A stretch of 64,000 nucleotides of DNA from NCBI GenBank assembly GCA_030674185.1, contig JAPXFY010000023.1, positions 19,232,765-19,296,764 of the forward strand, in the 5' to 3' direction. Position numbers and translations under genes: made by a program. The DNA comes from Monoplex corrugatus (taxonomy: Eukaryota > Mollusca > Gastropoda > Littorinimorpha > Ranellidae). Each line of letters begins with the position of its first letter. Position 1 is the first letter of the stretch. The notes below the pieces were generated by a model. That model did not search any database. It was not told the DNA's origin and worked only from the letters and a program-made list of their open reading frames with translations. Shown piece by piece: positions 23,401 to 31,494 of this stretch.

Positions 23401-23810
23401 TCAAAGGACGACTGTATTCGTTCAGTGTTTTAATCATCTTCAATTTCATTTTGTTTGTCCTGATTTCTGTAGGTCAGGCTTTTATATATTGGTCAGTACA
23501 AAAGAATGCCATGACAACCAGTGCAACCAAAATGTCACGAGACATGACCATAGCTCGGCGCTTGATCACTGTGGCTGTAACAGATTTCTTGTGTTGGTTT
23601 CCTATTGGACTTTGTGGAATTTTAGCCTTGTCTGGTATTTCTGTTCCTGGAGAGGTGAATGTGGCTCTTGCTATTTTTGTACTGCCATTAAACTCTGCTC
23701 TTAATCCCTTCATGTATACCTTCAATACCTTGGCAGAAAAACGGAGGAAATCCAGGGAGGCTAAGTTAATAAAGTGGTTGGAATCACACGCTGACTTGCT
23801 TGAAAACTGA
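20487..23810 (+). CDS. Receptor A2: CUB/LDLa/C-type-lectin/LRR 7TM receptor, GRL101-like
   Basis: An uninterrupted 1107-codon frame. Domains by residue: CUB-like 6-105; LDLa 117-149 (CEDGRDETEHC); C-type-lectin-like 161-298 (ends GTICEF); LDLa repeats at about 385-416, 424-454, 497-529 and 537-568, with CxDDSDESFC-type acidic ends; LRR N-cap 572-585; LRRs about 595-760; Cys hinge 772-796; 7TM 805-1085. The 7TM has GN in TM1, LSMADFLMGVY in TM2, Cys884 and Cys962 as the likely disulfide, DRF at 908-910 in place of DRY, and NPFMY at 1073-1077. This is an LGR/GRL101-type rhodopsin-family receptor expected at the plasma membrane. The ligand is unknown. The ATG at 20487 is only the first in frame: no signal peptide is visible, so a 5' exon or a lost 5' end is likely. 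Unlike A1 and B1 it has no frameshift. Confidence 0.9.
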   Translation: MTSLSSGFITAHQNITSNTAMHISKSVTVPFGSVIMVSIRKFDLELYSLYIHNDNSSTYKVCDVYRPRCEDVAMVFRTAKVTIRLYSGYCINTSCFQFFFSFHPESKIPQKLASGLFNCSVDHYSSFQHHLDCNLKPECEDGRDETEHCPFSSPDCQGLIDLCDRCYKITNNLRKFVSNKTDANKRAMEYCNSVGGTLGMPKCVHDWYGIVHALTEVDMLYTEKLWPGLYIFDVSLPNMYRKTVVSVDRTVPYHSLRFDLQSSDCCEKSCPWVTSDGFQMSECRLTISRRAYGTICEFDKNKTKENTDHSETISLTSTQSLLHKGHHFLTKCPNGHVTHAFLLCGSHQSDACGQERTCPCTFSHHLSSTHERFHSADQLVALVPIFTCDDDFNTLSYTVVCDFLSDCQDDSDESFCEHPHCVRMFTCNNGQCVSYDNVCDFLFHCNDESDENDCDDLRRRSATRQTQFPSPVLINFDGISTFISIPMNSNESCPDSHYRCPGKVNDCLPVYTLCNGMYDCIDHEDEDGCKDFMCPGFFRCRSSITCVHGDHLCDGWPHCPLHDDELSCNVSCPVGCMCQGHAFLCLQSFSASLFPQLRFLNATGSGMPLLDVSNKSYLIGLVLAQCSLTHLPKTKLFNLRLLDLSSNELKYVNMTHFVDLKNLRSLFLSHNPLIMLSSDLSSGIKQDTLTTIDLSHTTLTQFDTKVLIKFTHLQKLNLTFTDIHTVSSDGFQFTPQLTELFLEGSPVKTFPPDIFKDLSHLQMITTQNYKLCCNEILPQNFDATFCYTQKNEISSCKDLLQSGIYQGFLWLISVLSVTGNTFCFVARLCARKSHSSSGFSVFVTNLSMADFLMGVYIAVIGVADEVFRGEYLHHDDTWKHSVACKVAGLLSLLSSEVSALIIWLITLDRFIVLRFPFSTLRFERTSASVACLLTWLVGWLLALVPLLPVTAHWQFYSQTGICIPLPVTKQEFKGRLYSFSVLIIFNFILFVLISVGQAFIYWSVQKNAMTTSATKMSRDMTIARRLITVAVTDFLCWFPIGLCGILALSGISVPGEVNVALAIFVLPLNSALNPFMYTFNTLAEKRRKSREAKLIKWLESHADLLEN

Positions 23811-24335
23811 CAGACCATTGCAAAAGATACATGCTCAGCTCACATGTTAATACATGTTTTATTATTTGTCAAACTTTTGTTTACTACTGTTGATAAGCTA
23901 ACTCACTGTAATCATCTCTATTTCTGTTCTTTTCTGGTCAGTGCCAATTGCTTTCAAAGCAATTGTGATAAGACCTTCCTGAGCTAAAAACTTTCTATGA
24001 TAAGGTCGTAGTTCATTTCTGCGCTCTGTTCTCTCTACAGTTAGGTTTAGCTGGAAACCCCCCCTCTCTCTTTCTTTCTCCCCATCGTCTTCCTGTTTGC
24101 GCCGTTTTCTTAGAACTGATAGAGAGTGACATCAAAATACTCAGCAAGAAGTACCCCGAAGAATCATGCCGTGTATGTAGCTGACTTTTAGAGCGACATA
24201 TGGCATGTTCCCTTCAGTATACGTGACATGTTGAAGATGGCCAACAAGACAGTCACCATGACAGCAAAAAAGCCAAATAGACGGTGTCATACTAGGATTG
24301 CTCCTTTCTGTGATGTTCTGGGGAGGAGTTTTGCT
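23811..24335. other. Conserved 3' flank of A2
   Basis: Non-coding and collinear with 54856-55395. Over the first 230 bases I counted about eight differences, roughly 3.5%, plus a CT-rich indel near 24060. It serves as a local neutral yardstick for the A/B duplication. No canonical AATAAA was seen close to the stop codon. Confidence 0.7.
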
Positions 24336-24339
24336 TCAA

Positions 24340-26260
24340 TGAGGTGACGTGGAACAGAATTCCGGTCCTGAACCCTGCAGAAGGGACAGTACATGGCAGA
24401 CCAGGCTGGCTGGTGTTGGACGCCGGACCAGCACGACGGGTCCTACGGACAGTGGTGGCCAGACGACTCCACTTCCCCCTTTTTCTCAAGAACCAACCTT
24501 GGCAGACGTGGTGGGGATGCTCAGTGCTCTGACCTCCCAAGTGAATGACATGAACACCAATATGAACAGAAATTCTCTGACTTAGGAAATAGTGTAAAGC
24601 TAATTTGGCGAACAATACACTACGCTATAGAATGGGGTCAACGATCTGAGGAAAAGGTGAGATTTCTTAGAAATGAAAATAATGAATTGATGAAAACTAA
24701 TTTTGTGTAGCTCGGAAAAGTTGATGAACTGGAGAGGAAAGCAGATGATCTTGAGGGCAGCTTAAAAAGGACAGTCTTATTTTTATGGGATGAATACAGG
24801 GCAGAATGAAACAAATAGACAATGTGAATGCTAATTACAGAATCTCATCACTGACAAATTGGAGGTAGCAGGCGATATGTAATTTGATAGTGTTCATGAC
24901 AAACAACATTTATCTTATTTGAATAGTGATTTGAAAAGGAGAATTTCTAATGTCTCTCAGGATTTCCATACAAACGATGTTTTTGATATGCACAACAGAT
25001 ACCTGTCGCTTAATGTTAACTGACGTTCAGAAGACAGTCATATAAATAAATATGGAAAGTTACTGCTGATTTTGTGTACTGGTTCAGGAATATGTGGTTT
25101 GAATGGTGTATGTACAGGATATCCTGACAGTCGGTGTACATGTATTTCTGATAGTGGAAACAGCGTTACTGACTGTTATATTCTGAAATGATCTTCTTGC
25201 ACGTGTGCATGACCAATGTGAATTGTCTATCGTTGAACAAATTAAACCAGAACATTTGCCTGTCACAATTCGTATTTGTTTTCCAAATGAAAATATTTCA
25301 AATAGAGATCACGAAAGGCTTGACCAGTTCATCGAAAGAATCGTTTGGAATGATGAATATTTACATCTGCATCATGATGCATTAGGTCAAGGTGAAAATC
25401 AGAAAATGTGATGATACTAGAAGTTTGATAAACGTAATCGTGATATGGGTGGATATATTTGATGGATGTATAAAAGAAAGTGCTGAGTGTATGCAGCAAC
25501 GTGCAGTCTTAAACAATAAGAAGGTACCTGGTGATTAGTTTGATCAGGACTGTGTGAACGCAAGAAGAAATATTAGGAACCTATTAAAAACAAGACACTA
25601 CTCAAAGAAACCAGAAGATAGAAATAAGATGTAATTGTTGGGCATGAAAATACAAATTTACAAAAAAAGAAGAAAGGGCAGTTTGATAAGGCGATAGTTG
25701 ATAAATTAGTTCAGTCTATTAAAAGCTAAAAGGAATTCTGGAATACAGTTAACAAAATCATTTTCAGAAGAAAACAACCTTTAAGTAACATTACGAAGGA
25801 TATGTAGTTCTACCACTTCAAAGCTTTATTAAAAACGATATTGATATTGATAACACACAGAATGAGGACGTTGATAAGTGTGATGTCTGTATGAACCGCC
25901 CAATATCAAAAGATGAAGTACTAGTTGCAATTAGAAAATTGAAAAACCGGAAAGCTGCTGGTCCAGACAGCATCACAGGTGAAAATTTTAAGAATTTGTG
26001 TGAGCAAGTAATACAATTTTTCTGAAAGTTGTTCAATACTTTGTTGAATAATGGTGAATTTCCCCAAAACTGGATCGAATCTACAATCCTACCACTTTTT
26101 GAAAAAGGAGATATTAATAATCCCAATAGTTATAGTGACACAAGTAGTAAACTATTCAGCATAATAATCTTAAAAGATTACAAGGATGGACGGAAGAAAA
26201 TGATATCACAGGTGACCATCAATCTGGTAATAAAAAAGGATACTCAACATTGACGATATA
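24340..26260 (+). mobile_element. Decayed LINE: ORF1 coiled coil, endonuclease end, RT start (locus A)
   Basis: 24349-24585 encodes a Pro/Thr-rich tract then ADVVGMLSALTSQVNDMN, like a LINE ORF1 start. About 24715-24780 reads GKVDELERKADDLEG, an ORF1 coiled coil. 25080-25400 carries GICGLNGVCTGYPDSRC, SGNSVTD and EQIKPEHLPVTI, the endonuclease end with SDH altered to PEH. 25860-26150 carries ISKDEVLVAIRKLKNRKAAG, PDSITGE and WIESTILPLFEKGD, the start of RT. Frames are broken throughout. The same remnant lies at 55400-57240. Confidence 0.78.
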
Positions 26261-26261
26261 T

Positions 26262-26425
26262 TTACTTTCAGAACTCGTATATAATACAACACAAGACAGG
26301 TGCAAATATTTGGCCAACTGGCTTTGTCAAGCGTGAATGTAAGATCACAAACAAACACCAGATACAAAACTAGGAGAAAAAGACTGAAACTTCCCTGCTG
26401 CTTCGTCCAGTGGAAGAAGAGGACT
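26262..26425. repeat. Single arm of the fold-back element family
   Basis: Resembles the left arm of the inverted repeat at 29277-29640: shared words include AATACAA, GACAGG, GATCACAAACAAACACCAGA and GAGAAAAAGACTGAAACTT. No opposite arm was found to the right; the 27-bp array follows instead. The counterpart is 57245-57398. Confidence 0.7.
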
Positions 26426-26429
26426 ACTG

Positions 26430-26775
26430 TCTCACTAGAACGTCCTTTAAAAAAGTCTCATTAGGACTATTTTATAAACAGTCTTACTGGGACTTTCTTT
26501 AAAACCAGTCTTACTGGGACTTTCTTTAAAAACAGTTTTACTAGGACTTTCTTTAAAATCAGTCTCAAAAAACATTCTCACGAGGACTTTCTTTAAAAAC
26601 AATCTCGCTAAGACCTTTGATATTGGTCTTCTAGGACTTTTTAAAAAAACAAACAATCTCACTAGGACTTGTTTAACAATGGTCTCACTAGGACTTTCTT
26701 AGGATATTCTTTGGAAACAATCTCACTAGGACTTTCATTAAAAACAGTCTTACTAGGAATTTTTAAAACAATCTC
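26430..26775. repeat. 27-bp minisatellite (locus A)
   Basis: The unit is about 27 bases, ACTTTCTTTAAAAACAGT then CTTACTAGG with variants, about 12 copies. The locus B array (57400-57940) has about 20 copies. Frames through it give Glu/Ser/Pro/Lys-rich repeats on the minus strand and are not genes. Confidence 0.9.
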
Positions 26776-27075
26776 ACCATCGGGGAAATGACAATGTTCT
26801 ATTGCCGCAACGAAGAACAAGGAAAGATGGAGTGAGGTTCTGTCAGATTCAGAATGTATCAGACATCGTGACTTGTAGGAAATCGGTTTTGTGAGAGGTG
26901 TCGCCATGTTACAGTAAGATTGGTGGTATAAAGTGCACTGTGGAAAAGACTATGTCATCATGTTAAACTGTTTAATTCAACAAGACTTAGAGCGTGCAAT
27001 GTTATTTATCACTGGAAGTGATAAGAATGTGATTTTGTTTCAGGTTTTTGCTGTGATTGAATATGTGGAGTGATT
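26776..27075. other. Spacer between minisatellite and RTE fragment
   Basis: No gene recognised. It is collinear with 57941-58235 at high identity. Confidence 0.5.
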
Positions 27076-27874
27076 TTGTATCCCACAGCATCCTCATCCT
27101 CATGTGCCCTGCTGCGTGGCGTTGGCAATCATGGCCCTCCATACAAATCTATCCCTTGTGGCCACAAGTACATCTCCCACCCTCTCTGGTCTCAGCCACC
27201 CTGAAAGTCCGTCTAATATTTTCTTCCTGGGTCTACCTGGTGTTCTCTTTCCCTCCAGCTTTCCTGTTGTGACCAGGTACTCTAGTTTCTCTTTCCTCAT
27301 AAGATGTGTTCTCAATGTTGCTTGTCTTTTCCTTATCTTCTCTGTCAATGATCTTCTTTTATCTGCCTCCATCAAGTCTTTCTCGTTTGTTTTCTTTTCT
27401 GTCCATGGAACTTTCAACATTCTTCTTAGAAACCACATTTCAGTTGCCTCAATTTTGTTCTAACTTTCCGTGTTGACTGTACACACCTCACAATCGTATA
27501 ATATTATCGGTTCTATATAACATTCATGAACTCTCTTCCTGATGTTAATTGATATGCATTTGTTGGTAAGAATGCTTTTCATCTTATTGAATGCTTTTTT
27601 GGTTTGGTCAATTCTGCTGGCTATTTCTGATATGCATCTGCCATCTGGTGAGATGACCATTCCCAGATATTTAAACTTATCAACCTGTCTCAAAGTCGTG
27701 CCATTTGCTGTTATTTTATATAAGGGGATTTCTGTTTTTTTAACTGATTACCATGACTTCAGACTCCTTGCTTCAGCCCTTTATTTTAGCTTTCTATTTC
27801 TGTTACATTCACGAAGTTTTGTAAGTCTTTTTCATTTTCTGCAATTAGCACGGTGTCATCTGCGTAACGAATGT
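27076..27874 (-). mobile_element. 5'-truncated RTE retrotransposon fragment (locus A)
   Basis: Minus-strand C-terminal part of the same RTE family as at 1.1-4.5 kb. The YADD motif is at 27855-27866, followed downstream on the minus strand by KFKYLGMVISPDGRC, KRVHECYIEPIILY and RTPGRPRKKILDGL. Coding is broken by a TAG near 27462 and by frameshifts upstream of 27693. The breakpoint lies about 8 bases beyond YADD, where the family sequence stops abruptly. The 3' end abuts a short CATCCTCATCCTCAT tail. The locus B copy has the same breakpoint, so insertion preceded the duplication. Confidence 0.88.
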
Positions 27875-27875
27875 G

Positions 27876-28201
27876 TGATGTTAACACACAGACATTCCCT
27901 GAGCTCTGTGAAAACTGAAATGGAAACTCCTGCTACACAGCGATTGTTTCAACTTGTGCATGTACACCTTCCAAGATTCCCGTGACAACAACAGGCTGAG
28001 ACGTCTTGTACAACAGCCAGCTGAAACAGCTTGCCACAAGAAAGACAAATGGCAAACATGCACAAAGGAAGCACTATGTGAAAGGCCATTAGTAACTTCT
28101 GCAAGTGAGCGTGAAAGTCATGTCAGAAAGCTGTTCGTTTCTATTTGCACTTTCCGTTAATGAACATATTTCATTTGTCTGCAAGGCCACTAACTTTCAA
28201 C

Positions 28202-28205
<4 letters not shown>
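27876..28205. other. Unassigned duplicated spacer
   Basis: Collinear with 59013-59345 and highly similar. Short open frames exist on both strands, such as 27881-28063 minus, but no family is recognised and both strands are equally open. Confidence 0.4.
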
Positions 28206-28233
<28 letters not shown>

Positions 28234-28362
28234 AACGAACACTCACGCACACAAACACTCACACACAAACACACATACACACACACACAAATACAAACAC
28301 ACACACACACACAAATACAAACACACACAAATACACACACACACACTCACACACACAGACAC

Positions 28363-28425
<63 letters not shown>

Positions 28426-28427
28426 TA

Positions 28428-28475
<48 letters not shown>

Positions 28476-28580
28476 CAACACACACACACAAACAAACACA
28501 CACACAAACACTCACACAGACACACACAAATACACACACAGACACACACACATACAAACACTCACACACACACACAAATA

Positions 28581-28640
<60 letters not shown>

Positions 28641-28743
28641 CAACACACACACACAAACAAACACACACAAACACTCACACAGACACAAACAAATACACAC
28701 ACAGACACACATACACACAAATACTCACACACACACACAAATA

Positions 28744-28803
<60 letters not shown>

Positions 28804-28975
28804 CAACACACACACACAAACAAACACACACACAAACACTCACACTGACACACACAGATACACACAGATACACACACACACACACACACATACACAAACA
28901 CACACACACAAATACACACACACACAAACACACACATAAACATACACACTTGTGCACGCACAAAAACACACAAAC
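28205..28975. repeat. (CA)n/(GA)n composite microsatellite (locus A)
   Basis: CA-rich blocks with AAATACACA interruptions alternate with three (GA)n blocks, near 28432-28475, 28585-28640 and 28747-28803. Each GA block is followed by GGGAGAGCAACACACACACAC, so the array is itself a higher-order repeat of about 160 bases. Confidence 0.95.
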
Positions 28976-29059
28976 ACAAGTCTGTCCATATCTTTTCTCT
29001 GACTTAGTGACTAACTGTCCTATATGCAATCAACATGTAGGGTGGCAACGAAGAATCTC

Positions 29060-30170
29060 AGCTGCTGTCTGTTCTAGACCAGCTTCATTATACTACCCCA
29101 AGTGTTTTGTCACACTACCGCTGTCCACTTTGTTGGTTCTCGTGTTGTGAATCGTCTTGACCACTGCAACTGTCTTTTGGCTGGACGTCCTGCTGATGTG
29201 TCATCACGTGTGCAACTGATTCAAATAATGCTGCCCAGGTCACTTATCAGAAAAAAAAACTAGTATAAGCATAAAGGAACCAGAAAAAAACACGAAAAAA
29301 GATTAAGAACGCGTATTTAATACAAGACAAGACAGGCGCAAATTTTCGGCCAAATGGCCTTGGCAAGCGTAAGATCACAAACAAACAAACAAACACCAGA
29401 CATAAAAATCAAGAGAAAAAGACTGAAACTTTTCTGCTGCTCCGTCATTTTATTCCCTTTCTCACACTGGACGGAGCAGCACGGAAGTTTCAGTCTTTTT
29501 CTCATAATTTTTGTATCTGGTGTTTGTTTGGTTGTGTTCTTACGCTTGACAAAAGCCAGTTGGCTGAAAATTTGCGTCTGTGTTGCATTAAATACGCGTT
29601 CTTATTCTTTTTTCATGTCTGTTTCTGGTTTTTGTTTGCTTGAATGCGGGCAGTCACACTTGAGTTGGATTTAGCATAAGCATACTCATAATTATTACTC
29701 CTCTGCTCCTCAAAGATTTTCCATTAAATTCTGCACCCAATATCGAATTGCCACAATTGTCTTTCACTTCCTTGTTTTTTCCATTATATTTTTCAGCTTT
29801 TCTGATTTCCTATCAGCTTTGTTGTCGTCTGCATTCCCGTTCTGAACTGTTCCTTAAAGCATAGTACCTGAACATAAAAACGTGTATCCAGAGATCATTT
29901 TGCTACCAAACTGTACATGTAGTTATCTGAACTGCTCCTCACAGTACCTAAATAATAAAACCTGTAGCCAGAGATCAATTAACTACCAAACTACAGTTAT
30001 CTGGAACTGTATTCGTTTGATACCATTTAATGGCTCATTTCTCTATTTTCAGGATCAGCTAAAGGCATATCTGTTTCAGTTTGTCTTGTTCACCGAATCG
30101 CTCAATCACTCAAAAATTAAAAAAAGAAGCAGAATTGTGATTGTTTTGTAAAACTGGATTTATGCAGCGG
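29060..30170 (+). mobile_element. CR1/L2-like LINE 3' remnant (locus A)
   Basis: 29130-29245 reads SRVVNRLDHCNCLLAGRPAD then VSSRVQLIQ, the conserved end of RT in CR1/L2-type LINEs (typically SRLDYCNSLLAG). The final part resumes at 29990-30090 with VIWNCIRLIPFNGS and FQDQLKAYLFQF, matching the usual LWNSLP...FKSQLKTHLF terminus. Between them sits the fold-back element at 29277-29640, apparently a later insertion. A (GT)n tract follows at 30171. It is collinear with 59900-60965. Confidence 0.72.
29277..29640. mobile_element. Fold-back (long inverted-repeat) element, locus A
   Basis: The left arm at about 29277-29455 is the imperfect reverse complement of about 29465-29640. Matching outer words are AAGAACGCGTATTTAATAC on the left and ATTAAATACGCGTTCTT on the right. 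Inner ends are CTGCTGCTCCGTC and GGACGGAGCAGCA, with a loop of about 15-20 bases. There is no coding capacity. It resembles a fold-back or hairpin MITE, class unknown. The locus B copy (about 60125-60440) lost about 50 bases of its left arm. Confidence 0.82.
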
Positions 30171-30171
30171 A

Positions 30172-30251
<80 letters not shown>

Positions 30252-30300
30252 GTGTGTGTTGTGTGTGTGTATGTTTGTGAGTTTGTATGTGTGTGCTTAG
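30171..30300. repeat. (GT)n microsatellite
   Basis: Long GT run directly following the CR1/L2-like terminus, possibly seeded by the LINE 3' tail. The counterpart at 60968 is shorter and interrupted. Confidence 0.93.
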
Positions 30301-30399
30301 GTCTGTTTTTGTTTATGTGTTTGTTAGTGTGCATGTGAGAGTGTGTCTGGTTTTGTGTGTGTGTGTGTGTGTATGCGTTTGTGTGTATGTTTTAAAAGT

Positions 30400-30401
<2 letters not shown>

Positions 30402-30472
<71 letters not shown>
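30402..30472. repeat. (GA)n microsatellite at the duplication edge
   Basis: Pure GA run. Similarity between locus A and locus B (GTATGTTTTAAAAGTCTCAG) ends within it, so it marks the right edge of the high-identity duplication. Confidence 0.93.
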
Positions 30473-30474
<2 letters not shown>

Positions 30475-30479
30475 CAGAA

Positions 30480-31490
30480 CTCAGAACTCAGAATTTTTTA
30501 ATGTACATCGGCCTTAGGCCACAATACAATAGTCGGTGGGGGGGAGGGGGGGGTAGGGTTTTTGTGGATTACACCAATATTGCAATGCGTATGATTGCAT
30601 CGTCGAACATTGACACTTTCCGCGCTTTCCTCAGTTGAATACTTCGTTGGTGTAACAGTCAACAGATCTTTCTTTTGCTGACTAAATCTAACATTTAATG
30701 AAGTAATACACTAAACAGTACTTAATTATAATTAAACTTGATCAGTGCATTAAGGCATCAAACAAGTCATAAAGATATTTATATACATATAACGTTCCAT
30801 TCCTCCATCTACTGGTCAAGCAATTAGTCTCTCTGTATAGCCAACAGCCGGTCAAATAATACAATCATCACACAATCAACAAATAATTGGTAAATCACCT
30901 TGCTTGCGAAACATACTTCACTTTATCCATCTATTCAAACAAATATTAGTACATTCAGTGTACCGTGGCAACGGTAATCAATCAATCAATCAACTACCAT
31001 TCTATCATTTAATTAGCCATCTAAATCCGATCTGTTAAAATACTGAACCGTTTCTCTACCAGTTAAGTTAGTCACCTAATACAGTTACTCATCTATAAAC
31101 CAAACTAGTTAGCGAGTCACCGAACAATTTGATCAGTTTCATATAAATCATTTTCCCGATCAGTACTTAGTCAGCAACTAATCAATGGATCAATCATTCA
31201 GTCAGTTCATCCATCAATCAATCAATGAATTAATCAAACAATCAGTTAAGCAGTCAATCAATGAATCACCAATTTACCAAATATTTGTAAATCAAGTATC
31301 AATACACAATTCGATTTTTCAAAATTATCTTTACCCCCGCGTTTTTGTGCATAATTTACAGTCTGTACTCAGTTTATATCGAAATGACTACAAAAATATA
31401 ATGGAACAAGCGTTAATAGTTTTACCATTTATTATAACTATACAGCATTGTATAATTACTAATGTAATACAGTAATATAGTACTGGTGAT
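30480..31490. other. AT-rich non-coding stretch with CAATCAATCAAT words
   Basis: Contains a G-rich run near 30535-30550 and many imperfect ATCA/ATCAATCA words (30960-31260). An open frame at 31185-31475 looks like a product of this composition. It has no similarity to locus B. Confidence 0.5.
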
Positions 31491-31494
31491 GACT

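Noticed and set aside
23474..23818. 114-codon minus-strand frame antisense to the A2 7TM region, repeated at 54519-54863
   Set aside because: Antisense shadow of a real coding frame; its conservation is explained by the sense gene.
28105..29029. His/Thr- and Cys/Val-rich frames around the CA/GA block
   Set aside because: Microsatellite artefacts; locus B has the same region with different lengths.
31185..31475. 96-codon open frame rich in Gln/Ser/Ile
   Set aside because: It follows ATCA-type repeat composition, and nothing similar exists at locus B.
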